NCBI GenBank assembly: GCA_963580285.1
Contig: OY757017.1
Span: forward strand, 14,396,538 to 14,460,537
Origin: Lucinisca nassula
Taxonomy: Eukaryota; Mollusca; Bivalvia; Lucinida; Lucinidae
DNA: 64,000 bases
Direction of reading: 5' to 3'
Made by a program: the position numbers and the translations under genes
Part shown: positions 30,849-41,040 of the stretch, in pieces
Layout: the number at the start of each line of letters is the position of its first letter
How positions within the stretch are numbered: the stretch's first letter is position 1
The notes under the pieces: generated by a model
The model's input: only the letters and a program-made list of their open reading frames with translations
Told to the model about the DNA's origin: nothing
Database searches by the model: none

Positions 30849-32974
30849 TACTCAGAGGCAAAAGAAAGTATACAGTTTTTTTAAGCCCATACTTTTGTAG
30901 TGGTTCATCAGCCAAACTCGAAATTTTGAAAAACATGGTTTTACCCAATGCACAATATCGTAGTGTGGTAAATTTACCGAATGTAACGCGTGAATAGCCA
31001 CACTATAGGTACATGACGATTTTGAACTTTTTGCACGTGCACCATATCTGATGATTTCATTTACCTGTGATTCACTTTGTGAACTCTCAGATGTGTGCCT
31101 TAACAAACCACAACCTTAGATTTGCTATCACATGATGGCAAGGCTATCAAATGCAGACAGAAATCGAGCTATTGGGATGCTGCAGGCCGGCTGCTTGAAG
31201 CGGTTTGTGGCTCGCATATTGCAATGCACCAGAGTAGCAATATATCGGCTTTGGAGACGTTTCCAGCAGAATGGAAATGTGGCAGACAGGCCAAGGATAG
31301 GCAGGCCTAAAGTAACGACGCCCAACCAGGACCGGTACATCCGCCTACAACATGCCTGCGAGCATTTTGGGCCTGCCATTGCAACCGCGAGGGCCACAGT
31401 TGGCACACATCACCGCCCTGTGAGTTCTCGCACTGTTAGAAGGTGTCTAGCTTCAGCAGGAATGTGTACTAGACGGCATTACAAAGGGCCTGTTTTAACA
31501 GATCGTCATCACCAGGCTTGCCTTAATTGGACAACTGTACGTCAGGGACGGGGCAATCTGTTCTGGAACTCAGTACTCTTCAGTGATGAGAGCAAATTCA
31601 ATGTAGTCCAGGCCAATGGTAGGGAGCGAATCTTCCGTCGGCGGAATGAGCGATTTGCCCAGTGCTGTGTAAGAGAGACAAACCGATAGGGTGGCTGTGG
31701 TGTTATGGTTTGGGCAGGGATAAGTGCCCACCACAAAACACCCTTGCATGTTGTTCAGGGACGTCTGAATGCTGTTGCATACAGGGACACCATTCTGCGT
31801 CCGATAGCTGTGCCCTTTATGGCGCACCATGGCCTTCGGCATTTTCAGCATGACAATGCCAGGCCTCATACTGCAAGGGTCACTGATGCATTTTTTTCAG
31901 CAGCAACCATTCAATGTCCTGCCATGGCCGTCCCTCAGCCCAAACCTAAACCCAATCGAACACCTGTGTTTGGCAGAAGAGTTCGAGCTCGGCCGGTTCA
32001 GTCAGTGAATGTTGCTCAGCTTGAAGTTGCTCTCCAGCATGAGTAGGGGATCCCACAACAATTCATAAGGCGCCTGATCAATTCCATGTATCGGCGATGC
32101 AGGGCTGTGATCCAGGCGGGTGGTGTTCACACCCATTAATAGTGAAGGAGCTATAGAGAAGCTAGACCTTAACACCCAGTACAGGTAAACCGTGTGTCGA
32201 GTTCTAAACCTGCCCAGGAACAGTGTCACTGGATAACATTAAACTGGTAAACCGCTTAGGAGGTCTAAGCATGCCTAGGATAAGTGCCAATTTCTTAATT
32301 TCGATCATGTTAATCAACAATCAATCAATCAATCAATTTATCAATCAGTATCAAGTCCAGAGAGTCTGATTCAAATCAAATGTTTCAAATGTGTCTTCTC
32401 AAACCTTCGGAGTTTGAAGAACAACCAATAAAAATCAAATTTTAACGTGAATGAAATGTTCTTATCAAATGGATTTAAATTGATTTTTCTGACAATATTT
32501 TTTAGATTTTTCATTTCTTTTTTCCTTCCTTTGAACGATCCAAAACATCTCATTTATTCTGTAATCAACTTGCCAATATCAGGTTTTGAACTCATTGGAC
32601 AAAGCTTCAATCACTACGTTTTATGGGTTACTCAGTAAATGAATTTCACCAATTTAGTTGATTTAAAATGTCTTTAAATGTTTAAAAAGACAATACTCTA
32701 CATTCATGAAAAGACAGACATTGAATGAATGCGGTTTAAACAACCGAAACCTCGTATCAGCAAATGCCAATTTAACGTCACTCTCTAAATCGACCCCTTT
32801 GATTGATTATGTCCCCTGTTTTAACAATTATTGGTGACTCATTCACAAACTTGCCATTTATGTATGCCATAATGATTGCTCTATCCAGACATAAAGATTT
32901 CGTAAATCTCACTTTAACCGTTTTGACAAAAATCGGGAAAAATCAGGGTGTATACTTTTTTTTGCCTCTGAGTA
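30849..32974 (+). mobile_element. Tc1-like DNA transposon
   Basis: The left end TACTCAGAGGCAAAAGAAAG is mirrored at the right end (about 25-bp inverted repeats, one or two mismatches), each flanked by a TA dinucleotide (30,847-48 and 32,975-76). The flanks reconstruct an unrelated dispersed repeat: CTTCATTAATGAT on the left and TTGGTACAAACTTGCAT on the right occur close together at 33,131-33,171. This confirms the boundaries. The interior carries a decayed transposase at 31,132-32,139 and unrelated AT-rich filler after it. Confidence 0.85.
31132..32139 (+). pseudogene. Tc1-like transposase, nonsense and indel
   Basis: The frame from ATG 31,132 starts MMARLSNADRNRAIGMLQAG with paired helix-turn-helix regions (VAIYRLWRRFQQNG, GRPKVTT, SRTVRRCLASAGM). 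The first catalytic aspartate is in LFSDESKF. An in-frame TAG at 31,687 interrupts RETNR/GGCGVMVWAGIS, where a tryptophan codon is expected. The second aspartate is in QHDNARPHTA. After about 31,910 indels destroy the third acidic motif, normally PDLNPIEH, although VRARPVQSVNVAQLEVAL and the C-terminal HTH.Y-stop are still recognisable. It is inactive. A functional helper copy would have to be elsewhere. Confidence 0.85.
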
Positions 32975-33245
32975 TATTTGGTACAAACTTGCATCTATGA
33001 ATGTCAACTTCAATGCAAGCATCCATATTCGATCTTGACCTACATTTTATGGTTCACTGATTTTGTGAATTATTGCAACCACCCTAACTTTCACTCTAAC
33101 GTAAGAGTCCATTTCTCAAGAATTATGAGCACTTCATTAATGATACCATGATACTTGGTACAAACTTGCATATTGGAGTGAGCTTTTACGCAGGCATCCA
33201 TGTTTGACCTTGACCTAGATTTCATGGTTTGGTGTCTTTGCGCCC
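32975..33245 (+). repeat. dispersed repeat hosting the Tc1-like element, right part
   Basis: TTGGTACAAACTTGCATCTA ... TCGATCTTGACCTACATTTT, repeated once more with the undisrupted junction at about 33,130-33,180. Confidence 0.65.
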
Positions 33246-33354
33246 CCACAGCCGCAACATAGCTGAATTCTTGTCTTATTTCTGAGAAAATAAGGATTTC
33301 CATGACATAGGAACCATCTGTTAAGCGAGGCTGTGGAAATACTGGACCGGACTT

Positions 33355-33672
33355 GACCCATAGGGTTCGCCGGCGTGACGTCACTGCCCGAAGCAACCGA
33401 TAGGCCGCCATTTTTGAGGTGAAAACAATAACAGAGCGACCGGCAATTACCCTTTAGATCGCTATCAATTACATTGAATAAAATCGTTTTTTAACCTGAA
33501 AATGCATGTTACTGTAAGTAAAAATGATTAAAAGTAAAGAATAACGAGGCGGGAAATTTCCATTTAGTGAAATAACAGCTGCCTGATAACCGATGTCTAC
33601 GGACTAGTGTCAAGTGTTGTGTATTCGGAGGTGTCATGGACTCGGGAAATATACTCTATCCAAGTGTCAAGG
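33355..33672 (+). promoter_or_regulatory. promoter-like segment with possible first exon
   Basis: The segment contains GGTTCGCCGGCGTGACGTCA (CRE core), TAGGCCGCCATTTTTGAGG (YY1-type) and, 220 bp later, ATGGACTCGGGAAATATACT followed by CTATCCAAGTGTCAAG|gtaggt. This reads MDSGNILYPSVK ending in a consensus donor. It could be a first exon of a nested or alternative transcript, or part of a transposon: an inverted partner GACCGGCGAACCCTATTTC lies at 34,409-34,428 with AAAATGGCG at 34,349. No downstream exon was found. Confidence 0.25.
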
Positions 33673-34662
33673 TAGGTTTGACATTCTGTTTATTGTCAAA
33701 ATAACACAGATCAGATTGCTAAGAGGAGCTGTCTGATCTGAGTCCACACTGTTTGTCGGTAAAAAATCGTTGACTGCCGGTAGCTTTAAGTCATTTCTGC
33801 AAACAGTGTGGACCCAGATCAGACTGCTCATCTGATCTGGGTCCATACTGTTTGCATGTCATATGTCATTTCTGCAAATACTGTAAACCCAGATCAGAGG
33901 TTATGCCAAGGCTAGGGGGACAGGCTAGTTTGTTAGTTCATTTACAAGGCACACATTCTAAAGACCTTGTTGTTTTGACCTTTAGATCAGCTAGAGGCAT
34001 TCATTTTAGGACCCCTGTTCATCTTCTTTAGCACACCCAGTAAGGAGGTTTTTTTCTACACTTTAAAGTTAATTACAATCAATTTCTAAATTTAGTCACC
34101 CATCCATCACCTGTGGTGATGTTCCAAGGGATCGCCTCGGTAAGTGCAGAAATGTTGTTGAAAGGGAGAAATAGGAGCACTAGAGAGAAATCAACAGACA
34201 ATTTTACCAATAGAAAGGACAATTTCAGTTCAGTTGTAAATGATGATTTGTACAACCACCTGCACTACAGATTTTTGGCATGTTTTATAAAAATTGTAAG
34301 AAATATGCTAGTGACTTGGGTTTTATTTACACTATTTGCTTATTCAAAATGGCGTTTGTATTCACCCGCGTGCTCGTTGCTATCACGTGACAAACGAAAG
34401 TACCCGGATGACCGGCGAACCCTATTTCTTTATGACAGGACAAGACTAGAGAATATTTATTATTTACATTAACATTACATTGTTACATTTACATGAGACA
34501 AGTATTGACAATGTTTATGGCCTGATTTGCAGGAGCTGTCTTCTTATGACAAATGGATAATTGTTAAATATGTTATAGTGGATAATCCTACGAAGTGAGA
34601 TTTGCATAGTATATTGGGACAAAATATTTTAATCAATTTTTCTCCTACATTTCTCATTTCAG

Positions 34663-34765
34663 GGTAGCCTTATGTCTACCAGCCCACCTGATGTTTTCTG
34701 ACAGACACCAGTCTGAAGAAATACAGAATCTGAAAGAAATAGCAAAGTTTTTCAATACATTTGTG
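34663..34765 (+). CDS. FANCA: FANCA homologue, internal exon (phase 2 to 0)
   Basis: Acceptor ttctcatttcag, donor TTTGTG|gtatgt, 103 nt. It joins the preceding SFF-R to read RVALCLPAHLMFSDRHQSEE then IQNLKEIAKFFNTFV. Human FANCA has RILLRLPSSVLCGSSFQAE then TARCEQFFHLVNS: the R-hydrophobic-LP start and the K/EQFF helix correspond. Phases agree on both sides. The intron upstream holds the Tc1-like element and a promoter-like segment with a possible unrelated first exon. Confidence 0.85.
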
Positions 34766-34929
34766 GTATGTTTCACAGACACCTAGCAGTGTTTGTTGTC
34801 ATAAATGCTTGTGCCACCTTGTTAATGTTGAAGAGTTTATTGATTACAATAGTAAATTACTCTTAACCTATAAAATGCCAATCACGAAAATTGACGTTTG
34901 CTTTGTCGTCTGCCTGTTACTTTAAAAGT

Positions 34930-35005
34930 CATTGTTGCAAACAGTGTAGATCCAGATCAGACTGCTCCTCTAGGAGCAGTCTGATCTGGGTCCACAATGT
35001 TTGCC
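34930..35005. repeat. TGATC(T/A)G hairpin, representative copy
   Basis: TTGCAAACAGTGTAGATCCA GATCAGACTGCTCC with its complement. Further copies lie at about 4,868-4,950, 13,375-13,440, 33,695-33,750, 33,797-33,860, 35,785-35,845, 36,365-36,440, 42,960-43,025, 43,815-43,885, 60,130-60,205 and 61,090-61,140, each with a different stem tip. Confidence 0.85.
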
Positions 35006-35109
35006 TTTATGCAAAAATATTTTTAAAAAGTTTGCAAGAAGATTCAGCAGACGACATTAACAGATGACATTTTCAGATGCAATTTTCAATACCCACATGG
35101 GAATAGACC

Positions 35110-35205
35110 CACACACAAAGGGCCTCCATGGCCTAGTAGTTCAGAGCACTGACACTCAAATGTTTGGTCTCTCACTGTGGTTTTGAGCCTAACTGTAAAA
35201 ATGTG
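35110..35205 (+). mobile_element. S5 SINE fragment
   Basis: GGGCCTCCATGGCCTAGTAG ... CACTGACACTCAAATGTTTG. A sister copy at 36,190-36,270 (GGGTCTCCGTGGTGTAGCAG) lies in the same order relative to a TGATCAG hairpin, so the two ~350-bp segments may be one duplicated unit. Confidence 0.6.
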
Positions 35206-35459
35206 GGCACTTCAAGGACTTACTGTAATTCTCCTAAAATTTCAACAAATTTGTTTCACGATCCAGCAAGGAGTCCAAAAAGGGTAGACAGAATGTCAAA
35301 TAGTGTAGACCCTGATCCATACCTGTGATACCTCCCTCATCAGGAGGGAGACTCCTTCATTTTGATGCTTATTTTTGCCCAATTTATGCTAAATTTTCGT
35401 AAAATATTGAAGTCACCCTCATTTGAACTGAGAATTTACCTATAAATTTTTTTACATCT

Positions 35460-35745
35460 CCCTCACATTACGAAAGCACACCCGTGCAAATTGGTGCATT
35501 TTTACACATCTCCAAAATGGGCATATTTCTGATGAAAATCCGTGATATTTTTCTTATAAATACTGCAAACATAGGTGGTGGGTGCTTGTTAGAACCGCCT
35601 CATTGAGGCGGTTCTAACGAGTACCCACAACCTATGTCTTGGAGCAAGGATAAGAAAAATAATGTTTACCCCCATAAACCCAGTTTTCTCTATATAAAGT
35701 GGGGTATAAGGGGGTCTTCATTTCACAGACTTGTTCACGTGATGA
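35460..35745. mobile_element. F-type foldback element, representative copy
   Basis: A ~280-bp palindromic element. The outer part reads AAATGGGCATATTTCTGATG and the centre is GGTGGGTGCTTGTTAGAACC GCCTCA / TGAGGCGGTTCTAACGAGTA. The other side ends CTATATAAAGTGGGGTATAA GGGGGTCTTCATTTCACAGA. Arms of about 32 bp around the centre are nearly perfect. Other copies have separate entries. Confidence 0.8.
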
Positions 35746-36189
35746 TCACAAGAGCAAATCTCCCTCAGACAGTTCAAAACATTATCACAGTTATGCTTAT
35801 CAGACTGCTCCTTGAGGAGCAATCTGATTGGGTTTACACTGTTTGTCCCAATACTTACATTCATTAGGGTACTTATTTTACCTTGTGTTCCATGCCATGG
35901 AAGGTCAGGGTGTTTTTCTTTGAGTACATCTTACAGTGTTTGTTGCCACAAATGTTTATGCCACCTTATTAAAGTTGAAGAGTTTATTAATTACAATAGC
36001 AAATAACTCTTTATTTTGCATTTTGACTCTGTCCATCAGTTGAACTTGTTTATAATAAAGACTTGGTGTGACATTCAACCCACTGCTGCAACATAATGCC
36101 TTAAATACTATTCTCTTAGTCATAGAGAACAGCATTGTCCGTGGGTCTTTACCCACATGAAGTATGACTTACTGTGGGAATAGAACCAC

Positions 36190-36272
36190 ACAAAGGGTCT
36201 CCGTGGTGTAGCAGTTAAGGGCACTGACACTTAAATGTTTGGCCTCTCACTGCTGTATGTTCCAGCCTTACC
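36190..36272 (+). mobile_element. S5 SINE fragment
   Basis: GGGTCTCCGTGGTGTAGCAG TTAAGGGCACTGACACTTAA, parallel to 35,110-35,205. Confidence 0.58.
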
Positions 36273-36544
36273 ACAAAAATCCTAAAAATTTGGGCACTTT
36301 GAGTACTTGCTGTAATTCTGCAAAATTTTGACAAATTTGTTTCATGATCCCGCAAGGAGTCCAAACAATGCAGACAGTGTAGACCCTAATCAGACTGCTC
36401 CTTGAGGAGCAGTCTGATCAGGGTCTGCACTGTTTGCTTTGGCCTGTCTGTCCCAATACTTAGGAGCATCTATCTTGTGTTCTTTATCCAAGCTTATTCT
36501 TAATCCTGACATCACCAAGGAAAACACGAGAGCAGACAACAATC

Positions 36545-36612
36545 TAAGTTTTTATTACTTTTTCAGAGAAAACAAGGCTTGACATTTCATGTGAATCATC
36601 TGTTTCAGATAA
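36545..36612 (+). repeat. isolated satellite-like monomer with the same 5' flank
   Basis: TTTTTCAGAGAAAACAAGGC TTGACATTTCATGTGAATCA TCTG, 10 kb from the array. It carries the TTTTCAG-GAAAA flank seen at 21,490 and 21,915. Confidence 0.75.
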
Positions 36613-36649
36613 GAGGGGGTATCCGTATATAACTTTTCTTATTTCTGCA

Positions 36650-37570
36650 TGAAAACATATACTCAGTCAAAAAAGTTCCTATACCTAAAATTGCTTCTGT
36701 TACTATAGCTACTACAGATAAAAACTACGCAAAGTTTGTTGTGTTTTGATAAGAAGACTCAATTTTCCGTGCAAAAGCACCATTCGTTTTTGTTTTCGTA
36801 AACACATCATCGTAGACTATTGCTTTAAACACCCAAGGGGTCACTGTGTCATTTTTGCAGAGAAAATCATTAAAACATGCTATGATTTAACATCACAAAA
36901 TTTCCCTGTACCCTACATTTCTTAAATTTGATACGTGTGACATTTCTTTAGATACCATATGCGTCTATTCACAAAAGATTTGGAACTTTAGTTGCATCAG
37001 CTACGAGAAACAGGCTATCACATATTGACCTCCAATTCTTAGAAGTTGTGTGCAAATGCTGCTTTCAATGGGAATTCATAGAAAATCGAAATCGATAGTG
37101 CTACATGCTACATGAATTTTCTGTATTTTTTACCATCATGATGAAAAGCAATGGTGGACATAAAGGGTTTTTTGAAAAAAACGGCAAAAATTGATTTTCA
37201 GGAATAAAAATTACAGCAGTTCGAAAATTGCTATAGTTTTAATTGCAAGGGAGATAATTTGAGAAATTCACAAATTAAAACCTCGCTTTTAATGCGAGAT
37301 CATGAGATATTGTAAAAGTAAAGTGTTATCAGATGTTCAGAGAATATTGTCTCCCATCTTAGACAAAAAAGAACTTTCTGCGTATGCGCAATGACCATTT
37401 TCTACCAAAATATCTGTAGGCACATATTCGAAGACAACTCTGGAGCAGAAAGGTATGGACAAATGCAAGTTTGAGCATTCTCTAGCTAAACATCCGATTT
37501 AAATGTCTATAGCCAAATTTAGCTCAATAGCTGCCAGATATCTAGTGAGTTTCACCCGAAAGTTGGTATA
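36650..37570. other. no recognised gene; possible decayed DNA transposon
   Basis: It begins near ATACTCAGTCAAAAAAGTTC CTATAC, reminiscent of Tc1-type ends, but I found no matching right end or transposase remnant. Confidence 0.35.
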
Positions 37571-37573
37571 GTT

Positions 37574-37728
37574 AGGGCCCCGCACTGAAAGTGTGGGTGC
37601 CCTATAGTAATCACTCTGTCCGTCCGTCTGTCTGTCTGTCCGTCCGTCTGTCCGTCCACAAATTTCCTACTCCTCTGATAGCGCTGCCGGGGCCCTAGTC
37701 AGTTTCACTGACAGCTCTAGTTTATTTA
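37574..37728 (+). mobile_element. T1 element, core deleted
   Basis: Head TTAGGGCCCCGCACTGAAAG, GTCC run, tail CTCTGATAGCGCTGCCGGGG CCCTAGTCAG. Confidence 0.82.
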
Positions 37729-37734
37729 TTGACT

Positions 37735-37815
37735 AAGTATATATTGTGGGTATTCATTAGAAGCGCCTCGATGAGGCGCTTCTAATGAATACCCACAACA
37801 TATATTTTTGTGTGG
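37735..37815. repeat. perfect hairpin related to F (GAAGCGCCTC)
   Basis: ATATATTGTGGGTATTCATT AGAAGCGCCTCG is followed by its near-perfect complement. Similar hairpins with other loop arms lie at 50,740-50,800 and 60,505-60,590. Confidence 0.8.
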
Positions 37816-37950
37816 CAATAAAAAAAGATATCAAAACTTTTCAGATGGATAAAGCACTTACCTGGAGCTATGCATTATATTAGAAAGAGTTTTACAGTTA
37901 AACCTATGTTAAGCAAGCACCTAATGGATAATCTTAATGTGCTTGCTTAA

Positions 37951-38558
37951 CCCTTTACCACTCAGATACGTGTTTTTACGTGTCTGCACCCCCCCCCCAT
38001 TTTAAGCCCCAAATGCACCTAAAATCTGCATTTCCACCCCTGGATAGTTATGTTTGCTTTAAGATTTGTTGGGCAAAAAAATGACCTGTTTTTTCGCGCG
38101 CCTCCCCACTAAAAATATTCTGGGGGGGGGGGGATTGAACTCACATGCCGAAAAATTTTGGGTGTATGGCCCAACCGGCCGCTAAAATTTATATCTGAGG
38201 GTGTCTGGGGTCAAAAATGCCTGAAAATTGATGCTGATAAAACATGCTGTAAACAGTGAAAATGGCCAGTGCCAAACACCTTAATTGTTGCCTTGACAGC
38301 TGTGTGAAGATTAAAAAGTGGTCAAAAATTCATGTGAAAACACACTTTTTGCCAACTTTGAGATGCCCCCATTTTACCATGACAACAATGATCAAGTCAT
38401 GAAAGGTTGCATTTGAAAGGCTGCTGCCCAATGAACATTCATACCGAGTTTGGTGTAAAACAGACCATCCATTATGAAACAATGGCTAGTTGAAGTTGAT
38501 GTCAGGTGCAACACTGTGAAAATCAGCGAAATTCACAAAATCCCTGAGTGGTAAAGGG
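37951..38558. mobile_element. piggyBac-like MITE, TTAA-flanked
   Basis: Inverted repeats CCCTTTACCACTCAG at both ends, directly flanked by TTAA at 37,947-950 and 38,559-562. It interrupts another palindromic repeat (AAGCAAGCACCTAATGGATA / GTAGGTGCTTGCTTAA). No transposase. The superfamily is inferred from TTAA plus CCC ends. Confidence 0.8.
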
Positions 38559-38712
38559 TTAAAGTAGGTGCTTGCTTAATGCAGACAAATTTCAACTTCT
38601 TTGGCCTGTTTGGGAACTGAATTCCCACTTGCTTAAGACAGGTTGCTTGCTTAATAGAGGTGGCCATTAAGACAGGTTTTACTGTATATGTATTTATAAT
38701 TCTTTGTTGTAG

Positions 38713-38772
38713 GTGGAATATGTTGCTGAAGGAGTATATCTGCCATTGAGTTGGACTTTATATATTTTGCAG
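38713..38772 (+). CDS. FANCA: FANCA homologue, 60-nt internal exon (phase 0 to 0)
   Basis: Acceptor ctttgttgtag, donor TTGCAG|gttaga. The only open frame reads VEYVAEGVYLPLSWTLYILQ. It follows NTFV of the previous exon and precedes GLKSATSEH, giving LYILQGLK where human has AHFFRGLLNA. The spacing to the CPLI block (50 residues from F-N-T-F versus about 58 in human) supports direct joining of these exons, with no further exon in this intron. The donor gttaga is weaker than the others. Confidence 0.78.
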
Positions 38773-38804
38773 GTTAGACCAAAACATCACGCAAACACGC
38801 CTAT

Positions 38805-38995
38805 ATAATTTTGAACCCCTTAAACCACAATTTTATTTAGTAAAACTAGGGTTTTCAGGGGTATACATTATTTTTCTTATTTCTGCTCAAAAACATAGAT
38901 TGTGGGTACTCGTTAGAACCGCCGCATTTGCAGTAAACATGAGGAAAGTATCACAATTTTTCATCTTAAAATTTTCTTTTTTTCGGCGTAAAAAC
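38805..38995. mobile_element. F-type foldback element, one arm
   Basis: GGGTTTTCAGGGGTATACAT ... GGGTACTCGTTAGAACCGCC. The second arm is deleted. An isolated arm of similar type is at 10,225-10,310. Confidence 0.65.
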
Positions 38996-39081
38996 ATACA
39001 ATGTATTTGTATATGTGTGTTTTCATGATGATTGAACCAAGGCACAGCATCAGTCTCCTGATGTATCCAGAACGGCCAGAT

Positions 39082-39345
39082 TCTACATTTCTATCTATCT
39101 ATCTATACCTAGTCAGTCACATTTGGCCATTACCTCAGTTGAATGGGTGGCTAAATTTAGAATTTAGCTAGAAAAAAAAACGATTCACTTGATAAGTCCA
39201 TAAAACAGTTTACAATCTGAATAACAGTCTGAATAACAGAGGTATCCTAAAAGGCATACCTCTGAGTCTCAGTCTTACAGGCTTTTAACTCTTCTGTGAC
39301 GCTACTTTACGCCATCGCCGGCAGGTCCATCGAGCAGCTGTCCAT
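39082..39345 (-). mobile_element. CR1-type LINE 3' end fragment
   Basis: This is the same TATC-repeat end, TTTGGCCATTACCTCAGTTG block and 3' untranslated sequence as the LINE at 16.2 kb. It then jumps to coding sequence around GCCATCGCCGGCAGGTCCAT, with the intervening ~300 bp deleted. Confidence 0.8.
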
Positions 39346-39482
39346 TTGTTTCTCTTCTGATAGTTCAGAAGCTATGTAACACTCTGTATGTGGCAGTACA
39401 CCCTCTGATCATCTGATTGCATGGAATTCATTGAAACATATATGCTGGGTATTTGTTGCTAATTAAAGGATAGTTTTTGTCA

Positions 39483-40040
39483 ATTCTCCATTAAGGAGAA
39501 TGGACACACTTTCAGGGGAGGCAACTCCTGTAAAAATATTTTTGTCTCCTATGTTTTTTGTTTTGTTTGATTTGAGGTTTAACGTCCCCGTCAACACTGT
39601 AAAGGTTATTTATGAGACATTGCTTCCAATTTTGTGGGACTTTTACCCGACATTGAGATGAAATGACATCTCAAGCCCTGTCACCCAATAAAACCAATAG
39701 GGTTTATTAGAATGGATGGTCAGCCTCGCACTGCGATTCCTGGACAGGCTTAGATCCTCTAAGCGGTTGACCAGTACTAGTGTGCGGGCCAGAATCAGCT
39801 CTGCGTGGAAGCATCATGCAGCCCATATATTTCTTCAAGCCCCTATGGACGGGGGCTTTTGTCTCCTATGTCAATAGGGGTCAACTCTTAAAGGAAAGAA
39901 TTTGCTCCTGATGAGCAAACTCTTTTCTTTAAGAGTAGACCCCTTTTTCAGTTGGACAGGGCTTATAGAAAAGCGAACAGGAAGTCCCAAATATTGTCTC
40001 CCTTTGAAAAATGGTGGAAAAATCTCCCATTCCCCTTAAA
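39483..40040 (+). mobile_element. G-type repeat split by a family A element
   Basis: GGAGAATGGACACACTTTCA ... AAATATTTTTGTCTCCTATG, then after the nested copy TCAATAGGGGTCAACTCTTA ... GGTGGAAAAATCTCCCATTC. Confidence 0.75.
39555..39856 (-). mobile_element. family A retroposon nested in a G-type repeat
   Basis: The inverted copy is flanked by the 15-bp duplication TTTTGTCTCCTATGT at 39,540-39,554 and 39,857-39,871. The surrounding G repeat reads continuously across it. Confidence 0.88.
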
Positions 40041-40109
40041 ACCAATGTTTTATATAGAGAAATAAGGAAAAATTATCCTTTAGTTATCAACAAATACCCA
40101 AATGCTATG

Positions 40110-40402
40110 ATGGATACACAGGCTAATCAGGGACTGATGTACGGAAAAACTAGGGCTTGAAGAAATAGATTGACCACACAGCAGAGTACTGGTAAACGGC
40201 TTAGAAGGGCTAAGCCTGCCCAGGCAAAGTGGTGTTAGATCATCCATTGCGTATAAGCCTTGTGGTTTCATTGGACAGCAGGGTTTGAGATGTCATTTCA
40301 TCTCAATGTCGGGTAAAAGTCCCACAAAATTGGAACCAGCATCCCAAAATGACCTAAATAGTGTTGACGGAGACATTAAACCTCAATTTAAACAAGCAAA
40401 TG
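40110..40402 (+). mobile_element. family A retroposon
   Basis: Direct copy containing GAGTACTGGTAAACGGCTTA, TGTCATTTCATCTCAATGTC and an AAACCTCAATTTAAACAAGC tail. Confidence 0.72.
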
Positions 40403-40479
40403 GAAAATGAAATTCAGCTGACACAACAGTACAGTAATTCTGATATGGTTAGAACTGATCTACGAGGGCTGATTGACAT

Positions 40480-41035
40480 GTACGTCCCATGAACAAGTCC
40501 CTGAAATGAACACCCCATAAACCCCCACTTTATATAGAGAAAACTGGGGTTTACAGGGGTATACATTATTTTTCTTATTTCTTCTCCAAGACATATGCTG
40601 TGGGTTCTCGTTAAAACTGGCCCAATGAGGCATTTCTAACAAGCACCTACAACCTATGGTTGCAGCATAAATAAGAAATATATGTAATGGATTTTCATCA
40701 GAAAAGTAGCCATTTTGAAGATGTGAAAGATGCACTATGTTGCCATTACGATAACACATCCATGTGACATAATGCATTTTTTCTCATCTCCAAAATGGCT
40801 ACTTTTCTGATGAACATCCATGATATTTTCCTTATTTATACTGCAAACATAGGTTGTGGGTGCTCGTTAGATCCGCCTCAATGAGGCGGTTCTAACGAAT
40901 ACCCACAGCCTATGTATTGGAGCAGAAATAAGAAAATTAATGTTTACCCCCCGTAAACCCCAATTTTCTCTAAATGAAGTGGGGTTCAGGGCGGTGTTCA
41001 TTTCACGGACTTATTCATGTGATGACGGGTGTGCT
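40480..41035. mobile_element. two F-type foldback elements in mirror arrangement
   Basis: The first runs CATGAACAAGTCCCTGAAAT ... CGATAACACATCCATGTGAC; the second runs inverted from CCATGTGACATAATGCATTT to TTCACGGACTTATTCATGTG. They share the junction at about 40,760-40,775. Confidence 0.75.
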
Positions 41036-41040
41036 ATCCT

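Noticed and set aside
34113..34472. 119-codon open frame MVMFQGIASVSAEML...
   Set aside because: It has no recognisable domain and overlaps the inverted GGTTCGCCGG end. It is kept only as part of the uncertain 33.4-34.4-kb region.
36559..36618. Possible FANCA exon reading RKQGLTFHVNHLFQIRG after ttttcag
   Set aside because: The flanking exons at 34,663 and 38,713 already join in phase and in alignment. The segment is a lone copy of the 35-bp satellite and its outgoing phase would not fit.
36660..36690. ATACTCAGTCAAAAAAGTTCC as a left end of a second Tc1-like transposon
   Set aside because: No matching inverted end or transposase remnant was found within 2 kb.
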